Origin: Lentzea aerocolonigenes | GTDB lineage: Bacteria; Actinomycetota; Actinomycetes; Mycobacteriales; Pseudonocardiaceae | Direction: 5' to 3' | Assembly: GCF_000955955.1 (NCBI RefSeq) | Contig: NZ_JYJG01000087.1 | Location: forward strand, 3,389-67,388 | DNA: 64,000 nucleotides | Notes under the pieces: model-generated | Database searches by the model: none | What the model saw: only the letters and a program-made list of their open reading frames with translations | What the model was told of the DNA's origin: nothing | Translations under genes and position numbers: made by a program | Part shown: piece after piece, positions 16,122-24,499 of the stretch | How positions within the stretch are numbered: the stretch's first letter is position 1 | How the letters are laid out: each line of letters begins with the position of its first letter

Positions 16122-18001
16122 CGGCGGCCTCTCCGCCAGGTGACGCCGAAGAGCATCGTGCCGAGCACTGCCCGCCTCTGCGAACCACCCTGCGCGCGGG
16201 CCCTGCGGAGTGCGGAGGGCAGCTGTACCGCGTGGCCCACGACGGACAGCGCGGTCACGATCCACCAGAGGGCGCGCAGTCTGCCATTGCGGAACGGGCG
16301 GGCAAGGCCCAGGAGGACGTAGGCCCACCCGGCCAGCGGCACGAGCCGCAGCGGCACCCGGTCCGCCACACCGGAACGCGCCTGGTCGTCCAGCTGGCCG
16401 GCCGCCCATTCGGCGAGCAGCTCGCGACGGATCTTCGCGTTGTGCCGGATGTCCACGGGTAAGCCGGGGTGAAGCAGGAAGTGTTCGATCGGCCGCGTCG
16501 CCTCGTGCGCCGCCGCGGTGGTCCGCAGTTCCGCCCGGATCGCGGGCCAACCAGCCCTCGGCACGCCCCGCCGCAGCTCCACGCAGCACACGGGCACGTT
16601 CCGCACCTCGACCACCGCGGTCCGCAGCACCTCCGGATGCCGGTCGAGAACCCGCTCGCACGGCACCGGCAGCAGATCTCCGTACGAGGTGCGCACGATC
16701 TGGTTGATCCGGCCCTGGAACCACAGCACCCCGTTGTCGTCGAACCGGGCCAGGTCGCCGGTGCGGTGCCAGGTCACGCCGCCGAGGCGGATCTTGTGCG
16801 CGAGGTCGTGCGCCGGTGCCCGGTGGTAGGCGGTGCTCACGTGCGGTCCTGACACCACGATCTCACCGATCTCACCCGCCGCCACCTCGTCCAGCGCCCG
16901 CAGCGGTCCGGGCGCCACCCGGACGAGCCGCACACCGGCACCGGGCACGGGCCTGCCCAGCGGGGTGCCGAGCTCCGGCCGGTCGTCGACACCGGTGTGG
17001 TCGACCGAGCAGATCGGCAGCGCCTCCGACGACCCGTAGGTGGTGACCAGCCGGGCCGCTGGGTGGAACACCGCGCGTGCGCGGGTCATCAGCGCGGGCG
17101 GAACCGGCGCCCCGCCGCTGATCACTTTGCGCACCGCCGGTACCCGCGTGGCGGTGCTGTCCAGGTACTCGACCAGATCCCGCAGCACCGGCGGCGAGGC
17201 GAAGAACGTGGTCACCCGGAAGCGGATCAGGGCGTCGGCCAGCAGCGCGGGGCCGGCCGACGCCACAGCCGCCGGGCGGACCGGCGGCAGCACACAGGTC
17301 AACCCGTTCATCAGGTCCGCGACCGCGAGGAACGGGGAGAGCACCAGCGACACGTCGTCCTCGGTCAGCCCGTGCACGGCGGCGAGCTGCCCGGCCATCG
17401 CGACCAGCCCGCCGTGGCTCGACTCGACGGGCTTCGCCGGGCCGGTGCTGCCGGTGGTGAAACCGATGCAGGCGAGGTCGTCGGTGTGGACCGGCTCGCA
17501 GATCGGTTCGCTGTCGGGCGCGGTGCCGCCGGTGGCGATCGAGCGCGTGCCGGGCAGCGAGGTGACCGACGTGCTCAGCCACAGCCGGACGGTGCCGAAC
17601 GCGACGCGGTTGGCACGGGCGTATGCGTGCAGGCGTGGCGGGCCGACGAACGCTTCCGGCCGGACGTGGCGGTAGCAGCGGGTCGACGCGCGCAGGCCCA
17701 GCCCCGGATCGGCGACCACGGGCACCGCGCCGATCCGCAGCAGCGCGAGCACCAGCGCGAAGAGATCGGCGCCCGGTGGGCAGGCGAGCACGGTCCGGGT
17801 CGACTTCCGCACACCTTCGCGCAGCAGCGCCGCCGCGTACCGATGCGTGCGCTCGTCGAGCTCCGCGTAGGACGTCGTCGTGTAGTGCAAGACACCGTCC
17901 GCGCCTCTCTCTCCGCACACCAGCGCCGCTTTGGCCGGATGCCGGGCGACGGCGGCGGACCAGCGGGCGCCGACGGTGTCCAGCGCAGGAGCCTGGGTCA
18001 C
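16118..18001 (-). CDS. OleC/NltC-like AMP-dependent ligase (beta-lactone synthetase)
   Basis: 627 residues of the adenylate-forming superfamily. The P-loop is TTGSTGPAKPV (about 177-187), with further motifs TYGSSEALP and WHRTGDLARFDDNGVLWFQGR. In the OleC/NltC/LstC subfamily the enzyme adenylates a 2-alkyl-3-hydroxyacid and closes the beta-lactone ring. The C-terminal 70 residues (about 559-595) form an unusual hydrophobic extension (AYVLLGLARPF, LWWIVTALSVVGHAVQL) that may anchor the enzyme to the membrane. GTG 18001 overlaps the upstream stop as GTGA, and the stop overlaps the next GTG, so all three genes are translationally coupled. Confidence 0.87.
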   Translation of the reverse strand: MTQAPALDTVGARWSAAVARHPAKAALVCGERGADGVLHYTTTSYAELDERTHRYAAALLREGVRKSTRTVLACPPGADLFALVLALLRIGAVPVVADPGLGLRASTRCYRHVRPEAFVGPPRLHAYARANRVAFGTVRLWLSTSVTSLPGTRSIATGGTAPDSEPICEPVHTDDLACIGFTTGSTGPAKPVESSHGGLVAMAGQLAAVHGLTEDDVSLVLSPFLAVADLMNGLTCVLPPVRPAAVASAGPALLADALIRFRVTTFFASPPVLRDLVEYLDSTATRVPAVRKVISGGAPVPPALMTRARAVFHPAARLVTTYGSSEALPICSVDHTGVDDRPELGTPLGRPVPGAGVRLVRVAPGPLRALDEVAAGEIGEIVVSGPHVSTAYHRAPAHDLAHKIRLGGVTWHRTGDLARFDDNGVLWFQGRINQIVRTSYGDLLPVPCERVLDRHPEVLRTAVVEVRNVPVCCVELRRGVPRAGWPAIRAELRTTAAAHEATRPIEHFLLHPGLPVDIRHNAKIRRELLAEWAAGQLDDQARSGVADRVPLRLVPLAGWAYVLLGLARPFRNGRLRALWWIVTALSVVGHAVQLPSALRRARAQGGSQRRAVLGTMLFGVTWRRGRR

Positions 18002-18891
18002 GGGCGGTAAACCCCGCAGGCCGCCGAGACACCCGCGCCGGCGGTCACGAACAGCACCTGGCCGAACTCCGCGAGCAACCCCGAACGCTCCGCCTCGTGG
18101 AAGGAACAGCCGAGTGCCGCGGTGTGGACAGTCCTCTTCGGACCGGTGGGTGGCGGCGGGCAGTACGGGGTGCCGAGTCGTTCGGCGAGCTCGTCGCCGA
18201 ACGACGGGAAGGGCATTCCGGCCAGCAGCAGCGTGGTCTCCGGATCCAGGTCCTCGTCGCGCATGCGGTCGGCCGCGAGCTCGGTCGCGAGGTCGAGCTG
18301 GAGCCGTTCGCCCGTTGTGGTGCGGTGCACGGTGAGCGACGACCGGCCCTTCGAACCCATGGTCGCCACGTCGACGTAACCCGTGGTGTCGTGCTCCCCG
18401 GCGGCCACCGTTCGCACGTCGATGGTGCCGAAACCGGTGTCGTCGGGTGAGCGTTCCAGCACGAGCGCGGCGGCTGCGGGTACGTGCCGGAAGCCGCCGT
18501 CGCCGACTTCCAGCGGCGCCGTGCCGGACGGGTGGTCGTCGGAGGCGACGACGACCACGCGTTGCGCCGTGCCGGACTCCAGCAGGCCCTGCGCGACCTG
18601 GACCGCGTTCAGGACGCCGCACGCGCCGTTGAGCAGGTCGAACGAGAACATCGGCCGGGCCGACGTGCCGAAGTCGAGGTTGAGCCCCGCCGCCTGCTGG
18701 ACGAGCGCCGCGAGAGCGGGTTCGACCACGTTGGCGTCGCGGTACACGCCGACGTTGATCAGCACGTCGACGTCCTGCCGCGCCAGGCCGAGCCCGTCGA
18801 GTGCTTCGGCCACCGCCTTGGCCGCGTGCGGGGTCGAGCCGCGCAGCCACGGTTCCTCGCTCACCCCGCAGCGCGTGATGACGACACCCAT
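17998..18891 (-). CDS. Second KSIII/OleA-like protein (NltB/LstB type)
   Basis: 297 residues of the FabH/OleA thiolase fold. The nucleophile region FDLLNGACGVLNAV keeps a Cys at residue 91, but the usual His-Gln-x-Asn and GNTS motifs are absent; the equivalent C-terminal stretch reads LGCSFHEAERSG. Shorter than a standard KSIII by about 40 residues. In nocardiolactone and lipstatin synthesis, two OleA homologs act as a heterodimer in which one partner is catalytically degenerate; this protein fits the degenerate partner. ATG 18891 lies two bases after the stop of the upstream partner gene. Confidence 0.85.
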   Translation of the reverse strand: MGVVITRCGVSEEPWLRGSTPHAAKAVAEALDGLGLARQDVDVLINVGVYRDANVVEPALAALVQQAAGLNLDFGTSARPMFSFDLLNGACGVLNAVQVAQGLLESGTAQRVVVVASDDHPSGTAPLEVGDGGFRHVPAAAALVLERSPDDTGFGTIDVRTVAAGEHDTTGYVDVATMGSKGRSSLTVHRTTTGERLQLDLATELAADRMRDEDLDPETTLLLAGMPFPSFGDELAERLGTPYCPPPPTGPKRTVHTAALGCSFHEAERSGLLAEFGQVLFVTAGAGVSAACGVYRP

Positions 18892-18893
18892 TG

Positions 18894-19925
18894 TCAGACC
18901 TCCAGCTTCGAGACGGTCGCGGACATGAACCCGGTCACCAGACCCGATGCCGCGGGGACGAAGAGGTACTTGCGCGGCCCCCGCAGCGGAGCGCGACGCA
19001 GGTGGTCGTGCAGCGCGAGGAAGTGCGACGTGCTCGCCGTGTTGCCGTACTGCTCGTACACGGTGGGCGAGTCCGGCATCGGCACCCCGAACGCAGCCTC
19101 GCCGCAACGCTGGAAGTTCCTGATCGCGACCGCGCCGACCTGGTGGTGGATGAGGTGGTCGTACCCCTCGCCGGCGAACGTGGTGCCCGCCTTCTCCAGC
19201 ACGAGGCGGTGCAGGTCCGGCCACAGCCGCAACCTGTCCTTGTTGTGCATGCGGCGGTTGTCGGTGTAGAGCGCGACGCCCTGGGTGCGGTTGCTCGGCA
19301 TGCCGAGGCAGAGACCCGCGTACTCGGCGCACGACATCATCTCGATGTGGTGGATGCGATCGTGCTCGTCCACCGACTCGTCCAGCACCACCGCCGCGGC
19401 CGAGTCACCGACGGTCAGCGAGGCGAACTGCAGGTCGTCGTCGCGGTCGATCTCGCGGACCGCGGTGTCGGCGATCGGCGTGATGCGCTCGCCGCTGACC
19501 ACGAGCCCGTTGCGCACGACGCCCGCCCGGATGAGCCGGTCGAGAACCAGCACGCCGGTCATCATCCCGGCGCAGGCGTTCGACACGTCGAACTGGATCG
19601 CCTGCACGGCACCGAGCGAGCGGGCGATGTGCGTGGCGAGCGCCGGTTCGAAGGTCAGCCTGCTGCCGTCGTGGAACCGGGAGATCGAGCACGAGATCAC
19701 GACGTCGAGCTCACCGGGGGCGTAGCTCGACCGGCTGAGCGCGTCGCGCGCGGCGTCGGCCGCGAGTGCTGTGCAGTCCGAGGTGGTGACCCGGTGCTGC
19801 TCGATGCCGGTGACGGCCTGCAGGTCGAACGGCGGCGTAACGGACAACGCGTCCAGCAGCTGCGCGGTGGATCTGCGGTCCGGTGGCAGAAACACGCCCA
19901 AGGACTCCACTCTGGAAAACCTCAC
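18894..19925 (-). CDS. 3-oxoacyl-ACP synthase III / OleA-like protein (NltA/LstA type)
   Basis: 343 residues with a full KSIII catalytic set: Cys118 in VSNACAGMMTGV, His in LIHHQVGAVA and Asn in YGNTASTSHF. OleA-type enzymes join two acyl-CoAs by head-to-head Claisen condensation to give a 2-alkyl-3-ketoacid; FabH-type use is the alternative, but the operon partners favour the former. GTG 19925 follows AAGGAG at six bases and gives MRFSRVESLGVFLPP. First gene of the operon; two tandem CCGATCGG-type sites lie about 100-125 bases upstream. Confidence 0.88.
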   Translation of the reverse strand: MRFSRVESLGVFLPPDRRSTAQLLDALSVTPPFDLQAVTGIEQHRVTTSDCTALAADAARDALSRSSYAPGELDVVISCSISRFHDGSRLTFEPALATHIARSLGAVQAIQFDVSNACAGMMTGVLVLDRLIRAGVVRNGLVVSGERITPIADTAVREIDRDDDLQFASLTVGDSAAAVVLDESVDEHDRIHHIEMMSCAEYAGLCLGMPSNRTQGVALYTDNRRMHNKDRLRLWPDLHRLVLEKAGTTFAGEGYDHLIHHQVGAVAIRNFQRCGEAAFGVPMPDSPTVYEQYGNTASTSHFLALHDHLRRAPLRGPRKYLFVPAASGLVTGFMSATVSKLEV

Positions 19926-20022
19926 CTGTCGCTCCTTCGTCCAAGATCGTTGCTTCACACCGTGGCGTGGGCGAGGACGGCACAGCACGGCGAATCGGCC
20001 GGTGTAGCGGGCAGCGGGCAGT

Positions 20023-20049
20023 TCACCGATCGGCCAGGCCGATCGGGCG
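20023..20049. promoter_or_regulatory. Two adjoining CCGATCGG operator-like sites
   Basis: TCACCGATCGGCCA (20023-20036) and AGGCCGATCGGGCG (20036-20049) each match 11 of 14 positions of the palindrome TGCCCGATCGGGCA found upstream of members C and D. Together they also form a 10-bp inverted repeat with a one-base centre. They sit upstream of the beta-lactone-type operon starting at 19925. Confidence 0.45.
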
Positions 20050-20562
20050 GCGCCCTGGTTTCCGGTGGGACGGCGGAAACCCACGTCTGATCGAGCGGCG
20101 AGTCAACCAGGTAATTGGAAGGTCGGGCGGCGCGTGCGGTCGAACGGTGATGGACTGACCACGGAAAGTGGCCACAGTGGACGGCTGTAGTCCTTTGTGG
20201 ACGAGCTGTTTCCGTTCGCTCGCTGAGTGTGATGAATTCGCCGTGGAGTAACGCCGTGTGTTCTCCAAGTCACCGCGTGGATCGGGCCAATTAGGTGAGT
20301 TTTCGCTAGTGCCATTGGCGGAAGCAGCGGTTATAGTCTCAAATGGACGCGGAGGACGCGCTCTCACGAAGTCTTTGTCGAGTCGGCGAAGATCTTTGTG
20401 TGCGAGGTTTTCTGAGGGCTCGGTACGTCACTCGGGTGATGGTTGTAACGTTTTTCATCATCAACCCGATAGGGGCGGATCTGCAGGTCGGGAGCACTGG
20501 AACGCCGCGTTCGGAATGAAGGGTGTCGTCGGCTGTGTCGATTCGTGAAATGGAGTATCACG
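20050..20562. other. Long upstream region of the second sigma gene, AT-richer
   Basis: About 500 bases without a convincing gene, noticeably richer in A and T than the surroundings, especially 20160-20460. Candidate promoter elements include TATAGT near 20333 and TGTAACG near 20444, but no pair can be assigned with confidence. Short frames here lack ribosome sites and have low-complexity products. Confidence 0.5.
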
Positions 20563-22014
20563 ATGGTCGCTGCCTTTGGGGAAGACAGTGGTTGCGCAGC
20601 CGCTGACGGTGTGAGCGATGACGAGTTGGTGGCGCGCGTCGGGGCCGGTGACAAACAGGCGTTCGCCTCTCTCTACGAAAGACATGTCGACGCGGCGCGG
20701 GCCTACGCCCGCGTGCTGGTGGGGTCGTGGCAACAGGTCGACGATCTCGTCGCCGAGGCGTTCGTCAAGATCTTCGACCGGATGACGGTCGGTGGCGGCC
20801 GCGTCTCGGCGTTCCGCGCCTACCTGATCGCGACTGTGCGCACGACGTTCTACAAGCGCAACGTCGTCGAGAAGCGCTACTCGCAGTGGGACGAGTTCAG
20901 CGACATCCCGAGCGACGACCAGGACATGGCCGAGCGCGCCGTCGACAAGCTCGACTTCCAGCTGGCCGCGAAGGCGTTCGCGTCGCTGCCCGAACGCTGG
21001 CAGCAGGTGCTGTGGATGCTCGAGGTCCGGCAGGAGAGCACCGAGGCCATCGGCGAAGTGCTCGGCATCAAGGCCAACGCGGTGTCCGCGCTGGCGTTCC
21101 GCGCCCGCGACGGCCTGCGCCTCGCCTACCTGCAGCTGCACATCGGTGGCAAGCGCCCGGCCGAGTGCCGCAAGCCCGCGGGCGAACTGGCCCAATGGCT
21201 GTGCGGAAGGCTCGGCCGAGCCGAACGCGCCAGGATCAGCCTGCACGTCGAAGGCTGTGCGCCGTGCGCGGAGGCCGTGCGCGAGCTCAGCGACCTGCTG
21301 GACCAGATGCACCGGTTCGTGCCCGCGGTGTCAAGGGGCACCACCGAACCGCGGCAACCGCGCGACCACGGCCGGGCGACCCGCCGCGTGCGGGGGATGA
21401 CCGGACTGAGCGTGATCGCACTCGCCGCGGGTTTCGCCCTCATGTGGTCGATGCAGATGGTCAGCCCGGTGGTGGCCGACATCATGGGCGGGTCGACCTT
21501 CGCCGCCGGGGGCGGCACCGCGGCGGAGGATGCTCATGGGCACGCACAGCCCGTGGCTGATGTGAGCCAAGTGGCGGCACAACCCGTGGTGAACGTCGCC
21601 GACAGCCGTCCCACCGTGCGCAGCAAGGCCGTCTGGCGCGTGGTGGTGCCCGCACCTGTTGCGGCTGCTGTGGCGCCGGTGGAGGTGGCCGCCAGTCCGC
21701 AGGTGAGCGCGGCGCAGGTGGCGACCGGTCCGCAGTCAGTGGTGCAGACACCGCCGGACACGCCGGTGGAGCCAGCCGCGCCTGCTCCGGAGGACACCGG
21801 CACCGGTCGGCCTGCGCCGGAGCCTTCGTCCGGTGACGAGGGTGACTCGGGCGAGAGTGGCTCGGGCGGTGGCAGGTCGGGTGGTGGCAGGTCGGGTGAC
21901 GGCGTCTTGGCGGCGGCGAGCGACACGATCATTGCGGAAACGAAGTCGCGACTGCCGGTCGGCGTCTCCGCGCTGACCGTGCAGGGGTACGTGACGCTGG
22001 CCGTGGCGGCGTGA
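20563..22014 (+). CDS. ECF-like sigma factor with anti-sigma motif and membrane tail
   Basis: 483 residues. Region 2 is at about 18-100 (ERHVDAARAYARVLVGSW) and region 4 at about 135-195 (SLPERWQQVLWML, VLGIKANAVSALAFRARD). An H-x3-C-x2-C motif (HVEGCAPC) at about 228 matches the zinc anti-sigma signature. A transmembrane helix follows at about 280-303, then 180 residues of Pro/Ala/Gly/Ser-rich extracytoplasmic tail (SGSGGGRSGGGRSG). Paralogous to the sigma factor at 8334 in the cytoplasmic part but with a different exterior. ATG 20563 with GGAG eight bases upstream is preferred over ATG 20545. Probably held at the membrane until cleaved; this is inference. Confidence 0.88.
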   Translation: MVAAFGEDSGCAAADGVSDDELVARVGAGDKQAFASLYERHVDAARAYARVLVGSWQQVDDLVAEAFVKIFDRMTVGGGRVSAFRAYLIATVRTTFYKRNVVEKRYSQWDEFSDIPSDDQDMAERAVDKLDFQLAAKAFASLPERWQQVLWMLEVRQESTEAIGEVLGIKANAVSALAFRARDGLRLAYLQLHIGGKRPAECRKPAGELAQWLCGRLGRAERARISLHVEGCAPCAEAVRELSDLLDQMHRFVPAVSRGTTEPRQPRDHGRATRRVRGMTGLSVIALAAGFALMWSMQMVSPVVADIMGGSTFAAGGGTAAEDAHGHAQPVADVSQVAAQPVVNVADSRPTVRSKAVWRVVVPAPVAAAVAPVEVAASPQVSAAQVATGPQSVVQTPPDTPVEPAAPAPEDTGTGRPAPEPSSGDEGDSGESGSGGGRSGGGRSGDGVLAAASDTIIAETKSRLPVGVSALTVQGYVTLAVAA

Positions 22015-22392
22015 GCTCCGGCAGGCGCTGAATCGCGTGTGGCCCGCTGTTGCTCTGGCCCACCGCAGGTGGCCTGCGCCGCCGTGCCGCGCGACCTCGG
22101 CCATGCCTGCTCCACCGCCTGCCGCGCTCGGTTGTCGCGCGCACCGCACCGTGCTGTGTCACATCACGCTGTGCCGCGTCGCCGCGCTCGGTCTGCCGCC
22201 CGCACCGCAGCGCGCCGCACCACGCCGCACCGCGACCCTGCCCGTTCGGCGGCGTCCGGTTTGCCCTTGCGGTCCCTGCTGTTCACGAGCCGTAAGCAAG
22301 GTCGTTCCCCCTGGTCTTGTGCTTGTCGGCCCACATGGCGCCGGCGGCCGGGTGGCAGGCGGCGCCACCGCGGCGGTGCGGAAGGGGGTGCC
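22015..22392. other. C-rich low-complexity spacer
   Basis: 378 bases with many CGCACCGC/GCCGCGC-like repeats between the sigma factor and the response regulator. Open frames across it are Arg/Ala/Pro-rich and unconvincing. CGTAAG occurs at 22291-22296, about 96 bases before the regulator, without a clear CGAA partner. Confidence 0.45.
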
Positions 22393-23091
22393 ATGCAGGC
22401 GGACGGCGTGGCGAGGTACTCGGCGGGGGAGGCCGGACGACGGCAGCGGCGGGTGGGCATGTTGTGCGCCAGTCCGTTGCTCGTCGCCGGGGTCGCGGGT
22501 GCGGTGGCAGGTGATCGCAGGCTCGAGTGGATGGGCGCTGTGCCGGACGTGCGGCACGCCATCGAGCTGTGTGTGGTGTCCGAGGTGGATGCGTTGGTGG
22601 TCGACCTCGATGCTGCGATTGGCACGTATGGGTGCCGGTTGCTGGCGGGCATGTTCCGGGAGACTCGGGTCGTGGTGATCATGCCCGCGTGGCCGATGGC
22701 CGGGCGGGAAGTGCGCCGGGTGCTCGGGCACGGGCAGGCCGACCTCGTGCCCAGGGAAGCCGACGTCGACCGGTTGCTCGACCTGCTCGCCACGGCGGTT
22801 ACCGCGGCTGCGGCGACGTCGGTGACCGGGTTGCTGGATGCCGCGCCCACCCGCCATCAGCTGGACGTGCTGCGGTTGTGCGCCGAGGGCCTGAGCAACC
22901 ACGAGATCGCCGATCGGCTCGGTCTCACCGAAGAGGCGGTGCGGCGCAACCTCCGCATCGCGTTGCGCAAGTTGCACAACCACGAGACCGCGGTGCTGGT
23001 GGCGCGGGCGTTCATGCCCGAGGAGCCGATCGGTGCGGCCGTGCCGACCACGAGGGCGACCGATCGGCCGACGAGACCGCCGGACGACTGA
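22393..23091 (+). CDS. LuxR/NarL-type regulator, partner of DesK-like kinase
   Basis: 232 residues. The N-terminal region is a divergent receiver with a possible phospho-acceptor in DALVVDLDAA; the typical acidic pair near the start is missing. The C-terminal LuxR HTH is clear (TRHQLDVLRLCAEGLSNHE, then RLGLTEEAVRRNLRIALRK). A Pro/Thr/Arg-rich end follows. It lies 14 bases upstream of a histidine kinase gene on the same strand, so the two likely form a two-component system. ATG 22393 has GAAGGGGG just upstream. Confidence 0.85.
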   Translation: MQADGVARYSAGEAGRRQRRVGMLCASPLLVAGVAGAVAGDRRLEWMGAVPDVRHAIELCVVSEVDALVVDLDAAIGTYGCRLLAGMFRETRVVVIMPAWPMAGREVRRVLGHGQADLVPREADVDRLLDLLATAVTAAAATSVTGLLDAAPTRHQLDVLRLCAEGLSNHEIADRLGLTEEAVRRNLRIALRKLHNHETAVLVARAFMPEEPIGAAVPTTRATDRPTRPPDD

Positions 23092-23105
23092 GCTTGGCTG
23101 GGACG

Positions 23106-24272
23106 ATGACCGAGCACCCCGAGTACCGCACCGCCGCGTGGACGCGGCTCGGCGTGCTCGTGCCGATGAGTGCGAGCCTGCTGGTGTCCGAGAGCGTGCA
23201 CAAGGGGACGCTGGCGGTGATCCTGCTGGGTTACGCGGCGTGGAACGTGGGCTGGTTCCGCTGGGCGCGCAGACCCTCGGTGCCGCAGGTGAGACGGGTG
23301 CTCGTACCGATCACCGTGGACCTGGTCGCCATCACGGCGCTGTCGTGGTTCTCCGGCGGTCCGGATGCCGAGGTGAGTTACGCGTACTTCCTGCTGCCGG
23401 TGGCCGCCATTCCGCTGTACCGCGCGGGCGTGACGCTGGCGGTCGGGGCGATCGCGACGGGGGCGTACGGGCTGCTCGCCGCCTTTCCGCTGGCCCAGGC
23501 CGACTTCGACGACCTCGACCCGCACCGCGGCGCGGCGTATGACCTGGTGCGCGTGCTCACCTACTCGGGCTACCTGCTGTGGTTCGCCGCCGTCTGCGCC
23601 GCGCTCACCGCCGCGTTGCGCCGCCGGGGCATGCGGATCGCCGACCTGCTCGACCAGCGCGAGCAACTGCTCTCCGACGCGGTGTCGGCGGAAGAACGCG
23701 AACGCGCGGCGCTCGCCGACTCGCTGCACGACAGCGCCATCCAGAACCTCCTCGCGGCGAAGCTCGAACTGGAGGACCTTCCTCCCGGTGAGTCACGGGA
23801 ACGGGTGGAACGCCTTCTCGGCACGACCCTGCGCGAACTGCGGGAAGCGGTGTTCGAATTGCACCCGCGCATTCTGGCGGAGCTCGGGCTCGCCGCGGCG
23901 TTGAAAGGGCTCGGCGACCGAATCGCGGCGCGCTCGGCGCTGCGGATCAGCTATGACCTTTCCGAGATCGGACGGCACGAGCACGAGGCGCTGCTGTACT
24001 CCGCGGGGCGCGAGCTCCTGCGCAACGTGGCGCGGCACTCCGGCGCCGAGCACGTGAGCGTGCACCTGTTCCAGCAGGAAGGCCGATTGTGGCTGCAGGT
24101 GCTCGACGACGGCGTGGGAGTGCGGCACGACCACCTCCTGCACAAGCTCGCCGAGGGTCACGTCGGACTGGCCAGCCACCGCGTCCGGGTGGAGGGCGCC
24201 GGTGGCGAGCTGCACCTGCGGTCGAGACGCGACGGTGGTACCGAAGCCTCGGTAGTTCTGCCAATCGGTTGA
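23106..24272 (+). CDS. DesK/NarX-type sensor histidine kinase
   Basis: 388 residues. About five transmembrane helices fill residues 15-175 with no large extracellular loop. A coiled segment (LLDQREQLLSDAVSAEERE) leads to the HisKA_3 dimerisation domain with the phospho-His in LADSLHDSAIQNLL. The ATPase domain has ELLRNVARHSGA (N box) and LQVLDDGVGV (G1 box). The membrane-embedded sensor suggests detection of a membrane or lipid state. Coupled to the regulator encoded immediately upstream. The ribosome site before ATG 23106 is weak (TGGGACG). Confidence 0.9.
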   Translation: MTEHPEYRTAAWTRLGVLVPMSASLLVSESVHKGTLAVILLGYAAWNVGWFRWARRPSVPQVRRVLVPITVDLVAITALSWFSGGPDAEVSYAYFLLPVAAIPLYRAGVTLAVGAIATGAYGLLAAFPLAQADFDDLDPHRGAAYDLVRVLTYSGYLLWFAAVCAALTAALRRRGMRIADLLDQREQLLSDAVSAEERERAALADSLHDSAIQNLLAAKLELEDLPPGESRERVERLLGTTLRELREAVFELHPRILAELGLAAALKGLGDRIAARSALRISYDLSEIGRHEHEALLYSAGRELLRNVARHSGAEHVSVHLFQQEGRLWLQVLDDGVGVRHDHLLHKLAEGHVGLASHRVRVEGAGGELHLRSRRDGGTEASVVLPIG

Positions 24273-24499
24273 CCGCGCAACTTAATTTGCTGGCCTGTAA
24301 CAGCACTGCGGGGAAATTCGATTCACGGTCGGGGACTTGCTCCGCGGCGAAGCGAAGAACGGGCACGTTGTGGTGAACTTGCCCTGCTGAAGACGTGCTG
24401 GAAGTCGGGCACTAAGCCTACTGTTGCACAATGCGTGCGACATAGACTTGGCGGCAGGTACCCGCGGTGCGGGCGATCGACTGATTCGAGGTGCTTCGC

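Noticed and set aside
20023..20367. A 114-codon minus-strand frame in the long intergenic region before the sigma gene
   Set aside because: No ribosome site, ordinary low-information composition, and it crosses the operator-like sites and the AT-richer segment.
22159..22983. Overlapping frames on the minus strand opposite the LuxR gene
   Set aside because: The plus strand encodes a clear LuxR domain; the C-rich low-complexity spacer keeps several frames open by composition alone.
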